NCBI GenBank assembly: GCA_007844125.1
Contig: CM017566.1
Coordinates: 58,386,734 to 58,450,733 of the forward strand
Origin: Sinonovacula constricta
Lineage: Eukaryota > Mollusca > Bivalvia > Cardiida > Solecurtidae
DNA: 64,000 nucleotides
Direction of reading: 5' to 3'
The notes beneath the pieces are model-generated. The model made no database searches. It was given only the letters and a program-made list of their open reading frames with translations, and was not told where the DNA came from. Below, piece after piece: positions 1 to 13,421 of the stretch. The translations under genes and the position numbers were made by a program. Each line of letters opens with the position of its first letter. Position 1 is the stretch's first letter.

Positions 1-3000
1 TTTCAAACTTTGGGACATTGGTCATAATGATTAGATGTTCTCTCATAGTTTTGGAGCCAGTGGGTGAAAGGTCAAGGTCTCCTTCAAGTAACTCGTGTAG
101 ATTAATGTCTATAACAAGATGTCATGTTATATGTCTAATTATCAGGTAGCTGAGGAAGACTTCATGATTTTCAAACATCTCTTTTAAATTAAAAAAAAAA
201 ATGACTTGCCAATAAAAGATGAAGTGATACTAGCTTGTATATGTTTAAACTTTGCGTAAAAGAGTTACATGTTAAATATTATTTAAATAATTGGTTTATA
301 GAGATTACTATCAGTTATGCATCCTTTGAAAAATAAATTCTTGCACTACTTGCAGTGCTTTGATTATTAATTGGTGTTTAGGTTTGGAAGTATTTTTAAA
401 ACATGAGTAAAACACAAAATCTCTTTAGGATTTTAAAGTATTTTGTATTTAGCAAAAACATTAATATAGCACTAAATCTCTTGTCAGTTTCTTCCGATAC
501 AAAGATCAGCTACACTGCTAGCAAACTTGAGAAAGTCCCTGCTCAATGAATCATAGCATTATTTTGCTTCCCTTTCTGAAAACCAACTAAGAACATCCCA
601 ATTACCTTGTTATTTTGCACAACGATGAATTCTCTCTACATCTTAAGATGAAAGAAACCTTTAATTTTTTCTTTTTCTTTTCTTCTTTACCTTGCCCCAT
701 CTACCCCACCCACTTTCTCCAACCCATTTCCAAATCTCCCCAAACTTCTGTGATTCTGTGAGTTCTGTCCCAACATCTATTACATCTTAAGAGGGTAGCC
801 ATTAGGCATTTTATGGGAGCATTTTGGAGAAGGAGGAATCAAACATGATGGTGAAACTGTATGTAATATATAGATAGTTACATCTGAAGATTGGCCCTAC
901 AGGGCCAACAGCTGCTACCACAAGTATCATAGCAGAAATCCACCTTGAGCAATCTTTGGCGAGACGAAAATGCGGGAGACGGAAAGACATGAGACTGTAA
1001 AACTAAAGAAAAAGTCTTAACATTTTTAGAAAGAAATTACTGCCACTACAAAATAACCCTGGTGTTGTTTGCAAAAAAAAGAGGTTCATGGTAATGAAAG
1101 TTACTTAACTTATACATTATGCAAGAATAACCTTCAGAGAAAGAAATGATAAACCTGTAAGGAGGAATCTCTTGCTGAAAAGACCTTTTAATGTCTTTTC
1201 TTTGTTGATTTTCTTTCTGTTACTTTAATAAGATGAATTGATACTTTTCTATTATAGTGTATTATAATAGAAACTTTATTCAGCAAAGTTTAAACAATTT
1301 AAATACATCTTGGTTTTTTAAGGTTACAAAACATGCTTACATGTATTTGCCATACTTCTGAGTAAGATGACAGATGTATTTTGATGTCTCAATTAAATTT
1401 TCAGATCACTAAACGAATATTTTTTTCTTGCAACATTTATAATTTTAAGAAGACAAAACAAGTCATCTCGAACCTTCAGCAAGAGCCAGGAACAAAGAGG
1501 CACATTACAAAATGTGCTTACTTTAAATAATACAAGCCATAACTTATTGAGATGAATGAAATGAGAGAGTGTAGATGACCCTTTTAACAAAATTGTAAAT
1601 TTCACTGACATGGCAGAGACTTAAATTTACTACCTCCTCTTTAAAAAGTCACTGAATATAAACAACCCTTCTTAACAAGAGAGTTCATGGACTCACAAGT
1701 GAACATCCAGTGAAAATATTTACGAGCCCGGGTAGAAGGCATTTTAATATTTCAAACTGGAGACCATTCATCCGATGGTTTATGGGCAGTCCTGAGTTTC
1801 ACTTCACTGGACCAAGGCTCATAAATTTGTGACTAGGGTATTTCATTTTACATAAAATAATTCATAGCAGGGTCTTTTTTCATATAAATGGGAAAAGTAA
1901 GGTGAATCAATGTTGATAATTGAGTGTCCTTACAACATGGGCATTTGGCGTAATTCAACATCAACAGAAGCATCATTAACAACACTACTAAAACAATCAT
2001 CCCAATTATTATTAAAACATTGTTACATCCATTGTTTTGGCCTTAAATGTCTTAAGTTTACTGGGCAAGTTTTTAACAGTTTTCACAATGAGTCTGTACC
2101 ATAAAGTTAGTGTATTACACATTTTTAAATTGGAGAATTATGTTTAACATGCTAAACAGGTGTAAGCCAAGCCCAATGGAGTCACAACTTTTGTCGGTAA
2201 AACTGATTATGTGATTTCCCTGAATACGGGGCGTGGGGGTAGGGTGCTCAATAATTTTGCTCCGTTTTGTGGTTTCTTTTGTATCCTGTTTTAAGGAGAA
2301 ATGGATAAACATAAGATTGTGGTTTATGAAATAGAATAGAAAAGCATTCTCAATGGTATTTTATTAAAAGTGTTTTTGTTTGATTATTATTAAATATCCA
2401 TTATAGGCTTATATTGATTAATTTTTATTATGACTGCAATTTTGAATGATTTAGTGATATCATAATTGATTAAACAAGGTAACCAATGTGGAACAGTTTG
2501 TTACAGGTTTGGAGATGTTAGGGCTTCATCTCCAAACAGAGAAATTTTAGATATGATATACTTTATCTCCATTGCTTTACTCATAACCTACTTAGCATGA
2601 CTTGTTCAATCTTATGCAGTTATTATAGGTCCAGTTCATATTTATTTCTGAGTCTTTGTCGGTAGGATTTATTATGTTTGCTGGTAGTTTTAGGCCTAAG
2701 CTAAGAACTAAGAATTATTAGTTAGTAATACAATTTTGTGACATGCTAAGAAGCAATGATTAATTTAGGAATTTTAATGAATCGTTGACCCAAAATCATT
2801 CTTGAGTGTGGATCATGAAAAGCAGTGAAACAAGACATTAAAGGGTTTCCAGTGGCTGATTAAAACAACAGCATAACTTTTCTGATACACAACGATGGTA
2901 AACATTTGAGGAATAGAAAATATCTTGATGAGTACTTTGACTTTTTTCATAAGCTGAAAATATGTTTGAACAATTAACCTTTAAATATGACTGATGCTGC

Positions 3001-3060
3001 ACCATTTGTGTTGTACAAACAAACAACTAAATCTTGTACAGCACTTCAGGGGTGAATAAA
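1..3060. other. AT-rich stretch without a recognised gene
   Basis: No reading frame here looks like a conserved protein. A pyrimidine-rich tract lies at about 658-745. A GC-richer patch at about 890-1000 follows a possible acceptor (CCTACAG) and stays open for about 32 codons in one frame before TAA. It has no convincing polypyrimidine tract and no recognisable motif, so it is not called as an exon. Confidence 0.5.
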
Positions 3061-3069
3061 ACAACCATA

Positions 3070-3078
3070 ATGCAGAAG
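3070..3078 (+). CDS. Possible start mini-exon of the NlpC/P60-like gene (speculative)
   Basis: ATG CAG AAG is followed directly by a strong donor, GTAAGA. It ends in phase 0, which is the phase needed by the first certain exon at 13422, and would give a protein starting MQK before KELLKAK. The intron would be about 10.3 kb. Such nine-base matches arise by chance in this much sequence, so this is only a candidate; the true first exon may lie elsewhere or outside the window. Confidence 0.15.
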
Positions 3079-3603
3079 GTAAGAAGCTGTCAAAATCAGT
3101 ATGTAATATAGGTGGCAGGAAGTTGAAGTGGTACAGGTCTCCAACACCTAACTACATCCCTTCTACATAAAGGACACCACGCTTTAGAACATACTCCAAA
3201 GCAAAATGTCAGGGCACAAAGCATGCTAGCTATTACAGTTGAAGCTGCACAACATGTGTATCTGCTCTCAGTGAACACCATCTTTAAAATTCTTGAAAAT
3301 TGTTTGAGTGTTGGTTTGTTCAGCCCTGCATGCTAACAGACAATGTATACTCAGCAGGATCACCTGATCTAGGTGAAATGACTGTCTGCTAGCCTTATGC
3401 CTGCTCTATTTCTTTACTAGCATACTAATTATTCATTTACTTCATGCATTACTTACAAATTATATTTGTAGATATATATTGCAATAAGTATAGGTCCTGG
3501 TCAGACAACTCCCAGCATATTTTGCATAAGCCTGATCAAGTCAATCTTCCCAGGCTGAGAATTAAAACTTCTCCATAACTGTGTGTTAAGAGGACATCTT
3601 CCA

Positions 3604-4640
3604 GCATGGAAAGTGTATGACTTTTATTGATACTGATGACACAAAGTTAGACTATGTGGCCTGTATACTTTATGGAGTTCCTTTAGGGTAAAAAGAAACA
3701 ACATTTCTTATGTTGTAAAGTTACATATAGTTCTTTTTAGCTCACCTAAACACGAGGTGCTCAAGGTGAGCTTTTCTGATACCCCTTGAAACGTCGTACA
3801 TCATGCTGCATCAACAACAACATGGTCAGAATGTTTGTATGCAAGAAATCTTTGATGAGTTCATAACTGGGTCACTTAGGATGAAAAAGTTGGTCACTAG
3901 GTCATATTTTAGAAAAACCTTGTGAACATGCTAGTGGCCACATTTATGGTCCAATCTTCATTAAACTTAAACCAGAATGATTGCCAGTATAGAACCATAG
4001 GTGATTTTCTAACTAAGTCAAGTGGAGTCCAAAAATTTGGTCACTAGATAAAATCTTAGAAGAACTTTTTCTTAGAAGAATCTTTTGTGTTCACTAGAGG
4101 TCACATTTAAAATTTAAACTTCACCAAACTTGGCCAGAATGTTTGCTTGCATGAAATCTTTGATGAGTTCCTAACTGAGCCATGTGCGATAAAAAATTAG
4201 GTCACTAGGTCATGGTTAAAAAAAACCTTGTGTACACACTAGGTTAATTTCTAGAAAATGTTGTGATCACCCCAGTGGCCACACTTACAGCCCAACCTTC
4301 ACATAAGTTTTCTAAAGTAAATAACTCTTAATTACATGACACCAGATATGAGCCTACTGAAAGCCGTGTCCTTGGGTGAGCGATTAAAGGCCATAATGAC
4401 CCTCTTGCTATGTTGTATGTAAAAACATGAATGTCTTATTATAGCATGGAAGGTGTCTGACTGTCTGTGATACAAGGTTAGACTATATGGCCTGTATACT
4501 ATATGGAGTTCCATTAAGGTAAAATAGTGCCAATCTTTCATCAATTTCAGAATGGAAGCCGTATGAATTTTATTGAAACTTATGAAAAAAGGTTAAACTA
4601 TGAAGCTGTTTTACAAAAAATATGGGGCTCCAACTTGGCC
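3604..4640 (+). repeat. Three degenerate copies of a ~90-bp unit flanking repeat copy 1
   Basis: Copies begin near 3604, 4443 and 4550. Each runs from about 'gcatggaa..gtgt.tgact' through 'aggttagactat.tggcctgtatact' to 'tatggagttcc'. The first precedes the AGCTCACCT repeat and the other two follow it, so the insertion sits within an older tandem array. No protein is encoded. Confidence 0.55.
3735..4412 (+). repeat. Dispersed molluscan repeat, AGCTCACCT type, copy 1
   Basis: It starts with TTTTTAGCTCACCT, has AAGGTGAGCTTTTCTGATAC shortly after, and ends with GGTGAGCGATTAAAGGCC and CCCTCTTG. The copy at 22567 shares the same beginning and end but is shorter. This copy has an internal partial duplication: the stretch around 3825-3930 (CAGAATGTTTG, GAAATCTTTGATGAGTTC, GGTCACTAGGTCAT) recurs around 4133-4240. 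The close AGCTCACCT and AGGTGAGC can pair into a hairpin. Its class is uncertain; I see no coding capacity. Confidence 0.7.
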
Positions 4641-7074
4641 AACTAACCACAAATGTTTTTAAGTTGCATGTATATGCATGGTGAGGCATTCAGGTCATGA
4701 TATACTTTTTCATCACTTCTCAACATTGTTCACCAATTTTAAAGGCATACTTCTCTAGCTTTCTTATTTCCCAAAAGGTTTTTTTCAGGATAGGGTGGCC
4801 AGATTTATATTATTGCATTTGGGTTAGGTATCATTTCAAGTCTTAATTGCAATTGCAGTAAAGGAAGCAGTGTTTACATTGCAATTAAGTAAACATAATC
4901 ACTTGTCACAACTGCTGCCATGCTACAATCAGCACTGCTGTCTTGAAAAACATGTGACCATGAGGTAGATTATGCTTGGGCACATTGAAATTGGTGTCAA
5001 TGTAAAATTGTTCCACCTGGTTTAAGTGTTATTAAATTGAAATAGTTATTGTTAAAAAGATTTAAATATACCTATGCCAAATTGTTAAAGTATAACATAT
5101 CTAATGAAAAGATATAAAGAAAAATGATCCAGTGCATGTATAGATCGTTTTCAACTGATATTCAGTGATGTTTTAACATGTGATGCTAGTGATTACACAC
5201 TCATGATGTTTTGAAAGACTGCTTTGTTGAGGTTAGCAGTCATTTACTTGTAAATTTGACCCTTATACTACACCATAGAATCATCCTTCCCCTCATTATT
5301 GAACATGTTTAAGTTCACCTTTATAACTCTAGTCTTCCATTAACAGTCAGTCGCCTGAGCAAGAATGTTAATTACGGGTGAGATTAATCATGCAATACGA
5401 ATATTTGCCTCAAACGAAAAAATGCTTTTACCATTAAACTTAAATTGAAGCACTTTGATGTTAACATTTCAAATGTTAAGGTATAGTTTGTTGTTAAAAT
5501 GTTCGTACATGTAACAGGAATATTTGTTTGATAATTAATGTTTGTGTAACATTATTAAATATTGATACAAACATTTACATATTCTGTCTGAAATAAGTGT
5601 GTAAATATTGAAGTGTTATTGTGAGATACTGATGAAAATGGCCTTTCTTCAGATCATATCTGAACAATCCAAATATATAATTAGGTGTTTCAAGATGAAC
5701 CATTATTTTTAAAACTCCCCTGATTAGTATGGAATGTGTATACTGATTGTTGGCCTGAGGTACCAGAGGAAACAAGGCATTCTGGGTTTGGACCACAGTG
5801 GTAGCGACATAGCTCCCTTGCAGACAATCACATTATAAGGGAAGTTAAGTCATTGGTTAATCTGGTATCAGGACTATGTGACTGGTTATGGTATCATGAC
5901 ATTGTCAGTTGCTTCCTTCATGCAATCACAGAGACGGCAACTTTAAGTTGACAATATTTATGGATATCTGAAAGTTTTGTGATGGGTCATCTGACTGAAA
6001 GAAATGAAGTAAAAATCATTAACAAATAGGTAACTGACATTACAATGTGAACAGAAAGTATCAGTGGTTGGTTTTCCTATGTAAGAAAGACAACAAGAGT
6101 TAGGTTTGAATCATTGTAAAGCACTTTACTTAAGACGGCTTAACTATTTGCTGAAGAATTCACATACATGTCTGAATATACATGTAGCATTTTTTTTTAT
6201 ACAAGATCAGGGTTGTTGTATGTATGACCCCTTAAGCTTTCCTTAAAATAGTATCATTTAGTGTCTTTAAAAGTAAGTTTTTGATGTATGCTGTTCCAAT
6301 AATTGACAGAATTTGACATTTATTCAATTAATCAAGTTTAATTAATTATGCAGTCAATTTGAGCATTCAATTGATCACTTTATTTTTATTCTGAATAATT
6401 ACAAGCACTATTATTGGCCCTTTGAATTTGATCAAATTTGATCCTACATTGCATTCTAATAAGTAAAAAGCTTTCAATTAACTATGCAAGGTATAGTTCA
6501 ATGCCTTGCACGTAATTAATTCAGTGCTGTTAATATTGAGAAAATTGAGATGATATTTGATCATTCATTAACCTGATAATGACAACCTGTGAGTGCATCC
6601 TATTTTAGGAATGCAAAGTGTACAAACTCAGGCATTCTGAAAGCTAATTCTGGTTGTCCATTAGCTTACTATACCCATGTTATATTCATGGTAATATATT
6701 TACCTATCAAAAGATCTCTTTAAATATACATATGTTTTCCATTTACTTACCCTCAGAGACATTTTGAATGGGAGATTAAAAGGTCAAAGGGTGAGAGAAA
6801 AGCTTTCTAGGCTTTTTATCGAGATGTGTTTCAATGTTTGTTGATATGTCCACTCGCTGGTATGTTGGTATGTTGAAAGATCTCTCTTAGACATTGTCTT
6901 TGTCAATGTTTGTTCAGTTTGCTAATTGTATAAAAGGGCATCTCTTTTGCCACTACTTGCAGCAAAATGTATAAACCACATGTTTTTTCTCATCTGTTTA
7001 AAGATTGTATAAAACATATAATTATATTTCTCCAATATTTGCATATTTTATGAAATGTTAACTTTTCGACACTT
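4641..7074. other. AT-rich non-coding stretch
   Basis: No conserved reading frame is visible. The part at about 5800-5910 (tagctcccttgc, ggtatcaggactatgtgac, ggtatcatgacattgtcag) resembles the SINE-like element seen more fully at 32540, so a worn copy probably lies here. Confidence 0.45.
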
Positions 7075-7785
7075 GCAGCAAAGTATATAAAGCACATCTC
7101 TTCCTGTACTGTTTGCAAATTGTATAAAACACATCTCTTCCTGTACTGTTTGCAAATTGTATAAACACATCTCTTCCTGTACTGTTTGCAAATTGTATAA
7201 ACACATCTCTTCCTGTACTGTTTGCAAATTGTATGAAACACATCTCTTCTTGTACTGTTTGCAAATTGTATGAAACACATCTCTTCCTGTACTGTTTGCA
7301 AATTGTATAAAACACATCTCTTCCTGTACTGTTTGCAAATTGTATGAAACACATCTCCTTCTTGTACTGTTTACAAATTGTATAAAAACACATCTCTTCC
7401 TGTACTGTTTGCAAATTGTATGAAACACATCTCTTCCTGTACTGTTTGCAAATTGTATAAAACACATCTCTTCTTGTACTGTTTTCAAATTGTATAAAAC
7501 ACATCTCTTCCTGTACTGTTTTCAAATTGTATAAAACACATCTCTTCCTGTACTGTTTGCAAATTGTATGAAACACATCTCTTCTTGTACTGTTTGCAAA
7601 TTGTATAAAAACACATCTCTTCCTGTACTGTTTGCAAATTGTATGAAACACATCTCTTCTTGTACTGTTTGCAAATTGTATAAAAACACATCTCTTCCTG
7701 TACTGTTTGCAAATTGTATAAACACATCTCTTCTTGTACTGTTTGCAAATTGTATAAACACATCTCTTCCTGTACTGTTTGTGTT
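7075..7785 (+). repeat. 37-bp minisatellite, about 19 copies
   Basis: The unit is roughly 'cacatctcttcctgtactgt' followed by 'ttgcaaattgtataaaa', with common changes C/T after CTT, G/A in GTATGA/GTATAA, and one to three A residues. It produces long overlapping open frames on the minus strand because the unit length shifts between 36 and 39 bp. These frames are an artefact of the repeat and not genes. Diverged half units extend left to about 6900. Confidence 0.95.
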
Positions 7786-10700
7786 ATGTTTGAAAAAATG
7801 TAACACAGCAAAGTATTATTTTTGTCTATTTTGTTGCTGAATTTAATGTCCTATGTATCTTAGATTTAAGCACAATATGCTGGTTTAAGTAAGTTTAAAA
7901 CTTAATAATTTGAGAGTTGAATGATCATTAGGCAATTGTTCCCCAAACCTTCCTTTGCAAGTGTGAATCCTGACATAACCCATATTATTTTATTTTATGT
8001 TGATTTCATGAACATATTTGCTCTGTATTTGTAGCAATTTGTCCGTTAATGGGACTGTTATTTAACAATAAGCAATGCTTAAACGTAAAGGTAGTTTATA
8101 TCTTTCAAAATACAATGTTATCATTACTTGCATATTTTTTTTAGTATTGTACATTTATTATCTATGTAATATTTTTTCATAATACACAATTAAAACAAAT
8201 GGTGATTTTGCACGTTATTTATAAGTTAAAATATACAGTTCTTTGCTGGGTTCGGTACTAGTGCAAATTGTTATAGTTTGATAAAGTCCTCGCTCCCTTA
8301 ACTTCTGGACCATATATTCATATACACTCTAGACATATATTCTTCTTAGATACTAGGATTCACAGGTTATGATAATTTACCAGCATTTCTAATTTTTATA
8401 AAAGGCAGAGAACTGCAAAGGCTGGGTTATTACACTTTATAGTGCTGCCTTTACTTCTCAGGCATGTAAAAAGCATGTCTGATACTACACCCAGTTTTAT
8501 ACCTGTGTCACAAGCTTACCCAGACATTTGTTTGGGGTCTTTGTCCACTAAAATAGCTGGATGTCGCTATAATGATCATAACTAGTCGCTGCGATGTATT
8601 TCAAAAAAACAAAATTAAATATTTGTGAAACTGTTAGTTATAAAACTGTTGCCTCAGGGTAAAGTGAATGACCTTTGACCTGTTGCATAAGCCTAAAATT
8701 ATAAGCATTTTTAGAGTGGCATAGTAAACCAGTTGAAAATGTTGAATAATCATATATACAAAGTAGTCAATAATTTATATATGAATCACAGAAGTATTGC
8801 TTTAACTACATCCTTCACCAATGTAACACAGCAACATGTGGCTGTCATTCATATCCTTCGATAACTTTTCAAACATTGATACTAGATAACACTGACTCTT
8901 TACCTATTACCATGCTGATTTCAGAAACCGAAACCTGTGGAAATACCAAATCTCAATTTTGGTGAGAAGTGTCATTGATTTGAATAAGCATTCTTCATAG
9001 GAATCATTATTTAGTGGATAAAAAGAGAAAATTTGGGTATGATAATATACAGATGTTATAAAATGTTGGGGTTTTATGTGAGTTCAGAAATACCTATTAA
9101 AAGAACAACAGGTGTTCCTAATATCTGATCTGATGAACATCTGTATACTTATGTACATGTTTTATTTTAATTGTGAATTGAGTTAGACTGAAACGTCTTA
9201 GAGCAACATGGTCACTGTTATTCAGATTTGTATTTTTTTTAATTTTTGTGTAGAAAAGCAAAACTTTGTTAAACAAGAATGAATTACTTCCTAAAATATT
9301 ACCTTTGATCACTAGATTATAATTATATGAACATGCTGCCCTTAAAAGGATTGTGTTGGAAGAATCCATAGTTATGGTTCTGAACTATTAAAACCAACCA
9401 ATAAGAGCTGAACAACCAACTATATATCTGAATGTGTATCTCATTAATCATAAACATTACACTAATTGGCTCCACAATGATGCCATACTGTAAAAAATGT
9501 CAAGTCTGAATTCTATAAGTTTCTATTTAAGGGACTGTACCCATGTTGTTTAAATGAACTGACCTTGACGTTGACATAGACCTTTATTCACTGTTAGTGA
9601 CTTCTTTGGTAAATTCACAGTTTTGGCTCACATTACATTTCAAAACCTTTTTAAAATCAAGAAATAGACCCAGCCCCAATGTGCATGCACTTTCTTCCAT
9701 TGTATATAATACAAAGGGAAATATTTCCTGCATAATTAGCTCACAATATGTTGCCATGCAACACATGGTGCACGTATAATTGTATCACAAATATCCCCTT
9801 AAAAAGGGTTGTTGTGTGAATTATCTGTACTTGGTTTGTGAATTATCTATCCTCGGGTTATCAGCAGTCATTGACTAAAAAAACGTTGATACACTGAAGT
9901 CATTAATTGTTATTATTTGGGTGTGATCTTTCAAAATCTGGGACTTTGGTAATGAGAAATTATTGTAATTTCTTAACTCTTCCTTTCTTCTTTATCTTAT
10001 TTCTTTCAACTTAGTCATTCTCCCCATAATTGGAATTCAAATTCAAATAAACATGCTAATGGTCATAATCTTCCAATTATTTAATTTTTGTTCATTTACT
10101 ATCTATATTGACATATTTCACCACATAAATATGGAACCATTTCCTGATCTGTTCTGTAGATGTTTGTCATATATATAGCACCAATACTATTTTTGTTTAC
10201 CTATTCCTTAATTGATTTTTTCTTCCATCTGCACAAAAAATGTCCCATATGTCTAAAATAACATTTTCAACTCTGAATCTTCATTTAAGTGTGGTGTCTA
10301 CCTTAGAGTTCAAGTTTTGTGATTACTTAATAAATCAGACCATGATTTTTATGGCCAATAAATATAGCCTCCATTCCAACTATGTAAACATCAAGTAATA
10401 TATAATCAACACTGGAACTATTGTGTTAGAGGCTAAGGGATCAACAGAGAAAATTTGATCAAATCCTTTACCTTATCCCCCACTCAACATACAGATAACA
10501 CAAGTTGAACAGATAAAAGTTGTCTTGATTAAGGTTCAAAACACTGGGGCTTGTTCAAAACACTGGGGCTCGTTGTCTAATTTTGTTTACAGATTTATAA
10601 GGACAAGGTGGTATGTTAATTATGTTAAATTATTGGCTAGTCATTTTAACCACACTATTGAATGCTTAAATGAAATGTATGTTCAGGAATTCATGTATGT

Positions 10701-10790
10701 ATTCACAAGTCATTTGATATAATCAAGGAAAAAACAAACAAACATATTTTCTGAAAAACAACAACAGAGCAACAGAGACAACTTCCTGTC
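7786..10790. other. AT-rich non-coding stretch with worn dispersed repeats
   Basis: No gene is recognised. About 8425-8580 carries a SINE-like tail (aaaatagctggatgtcgctataatgatcataac) similar to the ends of the tRNA-derived SINEs elsewhere in the window. About 9297-9440 (attacctttgatcactagattat, then tagttctgaactatt) is recognisably similar to about 28800-28990, an old dispersed repeat. Confidence 0.5.
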
Positions 10791-10794
10791 CAGG

Positions 10795-11015
10795 ACTTGG
10801 TGCCAGTGGTTAAGCAGGTAGAGTCGCTGACTTGTGACTCCTAAGTCCATCGCGGCATAGGTTTGAGTCCTTGTCGCCATGAGAATTCCCATGTGGGATA
10901 TCTGTCGGCTGACCTCTGGTGAGCCAATGGTTCTACTCAGATATTTGTCTTGGGTCTTAATCCAGCAATAATATCTGGATGTTGCCATGTGACCATACTT
11001 GTTTTGATATGATGT
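10795..11015 (+). mobile_element. tRNA-derived SINE
   Basis: An A-box-like stretch (TGGTTAAGCAGGTAGAGT) is followed about 45 bp later by a B-box-like GGTTTGAGTCC, the spacing of an RNA polymerase III promoter. The tail reads ATATCTGGATGTTGCCATGTGACCATA, shared with the SINEs at 38375 and 56411. It lies just left of a DNA transposon. Confidence 0.75.
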
Positions 11016-11151
11016 AACAAAAAAACATACCTTGCCAGAAATCATCAATGCATCACTCTTCAAGTATTGTTAATATCATTCTAAAAATTATCTTAGATAA
11101 ATTATCTTTTAACTTTTGATTACAATATAATAACAAAAGAAAAACACATTA

Positions 11152-12295
11152 CCGTAAAGTTTTATAGATAAGACGCAGTTTTTTGCCCCAAATGATGATG
11201 AAAAAGTGGGGGGTGCGTCTTATACATGCGAATTTAAGTTTCCCCCTTTTTTCCCAGACCAAAATTGACCCTAAGACTAATCCGACCGCAGAGAATATCG
11301 CCGATAGTATCGGCCATAGACAACTGTATTGTGCTATTTTAAGGGAAAAGTTACGTTGTTTTTACCTAAAATTTGACATTAAACATAAAAAGAGACATTT
11401 AAATTCGTTTGTGTATACATAAAACAACAATATGCAATAGATAATTGCATAAATATCAATTTATTCTAACAAAATCGGCGAAGTTTCATAATCCGGAAAC
11501 GGTTATTGAGTTTTAGTGGAACGGGCATATTCATTGACGACGCTGTTACTATCATCGTCTAAGTAATATGGTATCATTCAATTGATCAATTTTGAATTGA
11601 TTTTTTTTTTATTTTAAATGTTAACTACGAATAAATTTTAGGTTGAAATTAAAAACCCACTTAACAACAATAAAATGTGCATCGGCTATTTGCGCAGACA
11701 AGTTTTCACACCTCTTTTGGATGTTAATAGATCGTCCATCATCCGTAAGTAATTACAAAGGTGCATAGAACTAATTTGTTGGTAAGCGGTCACTTAAATA
11801 GCATGGTGTGAAAATGAGCATACAAAAGCCTTTAGTTGTTATTTTAAATGTCATTTGTGTGTTTGTCCCATGTGTCGAGAACTTAATTATAGGCCTAGAA
11901 CTTAATTGCGTGAAACAGGATGTTCTCTCATGTGTAGGGCTGGGATAGCCGCGAAAATATCCTGTCTGGCGTGTAAACGATATATTGGGGTAGAGTGTCA
12001 TAACGTAACACAATACACACGGTCTCACTAGGCAAACAGTCGCGACGTATTATTCAAGACACTTAGAGAATAATTAGCACTCGGCGCAAACGCCGAGTTA
12101 CGGAACAATTGGAACATGTTCCCTCGAGTCAAATCGAGCAATGCGGCGACGCGGGAATTTCGTAATGGCGGCCAGATGGATTAGTGAATCGGGGATGCGT
12201 CTTGTCTTTGAGAATTTGCTTTTTTCCTTGATTCTAGACCTCAAAGAGGGGGTGCGTCTTATCTTTGTGTGCGTCTTATCTTTAAAACTTTACGG
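11152..12295. mobile_element. Non-autonomous TIR DNA transposon, 1144 bp
   Basis: The ends are near-perfect inverted repeats of about 26 bp, beginning CCGTAAAGTTTTATAGATAA on the left and ending CTTTACGG on the right, with GATAAGACGC just inside. A TA dinucleotide flanks both sides (11150-11151 and 12296-12297). Further copies of TGCGTCTTAT lie just inside both ends as subterminal repeats. TA target sites suggest the Tc1/mariner/pogo group. The interior has no frame resembling a transposase, so it must have been moved in trans. Confidence 0.85.
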
Positions 12296-12297
12296 TA

Positions 12298-13421
12298 TAT
12301 CAACATATTGCCCATAAAACCTTCAAATTTCAAGAATTTAAGCATGGCTTGTAATTCTTCTTGCTGGTATTCTTACAAATCGTTGCAGACTTCTTTAAAT
12401 GCAAGAATTGTATAGAACATGTTTGATTTAATGCTTGCCTCTTTCAAAAAAAATGTATAACTGAATACTCCCTCTTAAAATTTCTGCTTTTGCTGAAAGC
12501 TATATCTTAAAGCATTCAAAAGTTATAAAAGGTTTTACTTTCATGTGATTTTTTAATTATGCACCCAAACTGCTTTGATGTTTAATTTAGCGAGATAAAA
12601 TTTTGTGTTTGAGTAGATTGTCGCTTGAGGCAAACTTGCATTATCAGTGTTATGATTGGCTGTTTTTGTTAAATGCTGTTTTAATTATTGCAAAATACCT
12701 AATTAACTGAAGTTCATTAACATGCCATTGTTTTTTATTATCAATAGCTATATAAAGTCTGGGATGACTGATTTTAAAAGTGATTGGATGAAATATTCTG
12801 GAAATGGTATTAGCTCTTACATGTCTGCCATCTCAAGATAACTAAAACTGTGATTGTGGATGAGAATTAACAAAATAGATAACATGCATGCATGCAAAAT
12901 ATTTAGTGCCTACTTTATAAGGTAGCAGCTTGTTCCCAAATATAAAAATTGATACTCAAAACTGAAACACTATTATAATTGAAATGATTTAAGAAAACAG
13001 GTTACGAGTATCACGATGTAAAATAAAAACATATCACTTCATAAGAAAGAAAACCACACCTTTGTTTCAGACAAATGTTAAAAAAAGTTTAAAATGGCAA
13101 ACAAAAAGGACAAGTCTTTGTTCAACAGTCATAAAAATACCATATTGCTTTTTAAGGAATATAATTATAATTTACCATCGATTTAGACTAACTTAAAACT
13201 TACTTATTTGAAAAGTGTATACCATTGTTACAGAAAAAAGTGAAACCTGTTATAGATTATTAAAGTATTAATAAGTGTTCTGTATTGTTAAAGACAAGTT
13301 TATATACAACTATGTAAATTAAAAATATCACTATGATCTTAATGTTATATGCATCCTGTTGCATCAAAACATACTTCAAAGCATCTTTCCCTTACCACTT
13401 GTTCTGTACCCATTTTTGCAG
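12298..13421 (+). other. Sequence upstream of the first certain NlpC/P60-like exon
   Basis: AT-rich, with no repeat or exon that I can support. It ends in a good acceptor (TTTTTGCAG at 13413-13421) after a pyrimidine-rich stretch, so it is an intron or the 5' part of the plus-strand gene. Confidence 0.5.

Noticed and set aside
6990..7840. Several overlapping frames of 90-197 codons on both strands
   Set aside because: All are translations of the 37-bp minisatellite in different frames.
10795..11015. True tRNA gene
   Set aside because: A- and B-box-like sequences are present, but the arms do not pair as a cloverleaf and a shared SINE tail follows.
13359..13421. Methionine at 13359 as the start of the NlpC/P60-like protein
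   Set aside because: The codons before 13422 are a pyrimidine-rich tract ending in TTTTTGCAG, a typical splice acceptor.
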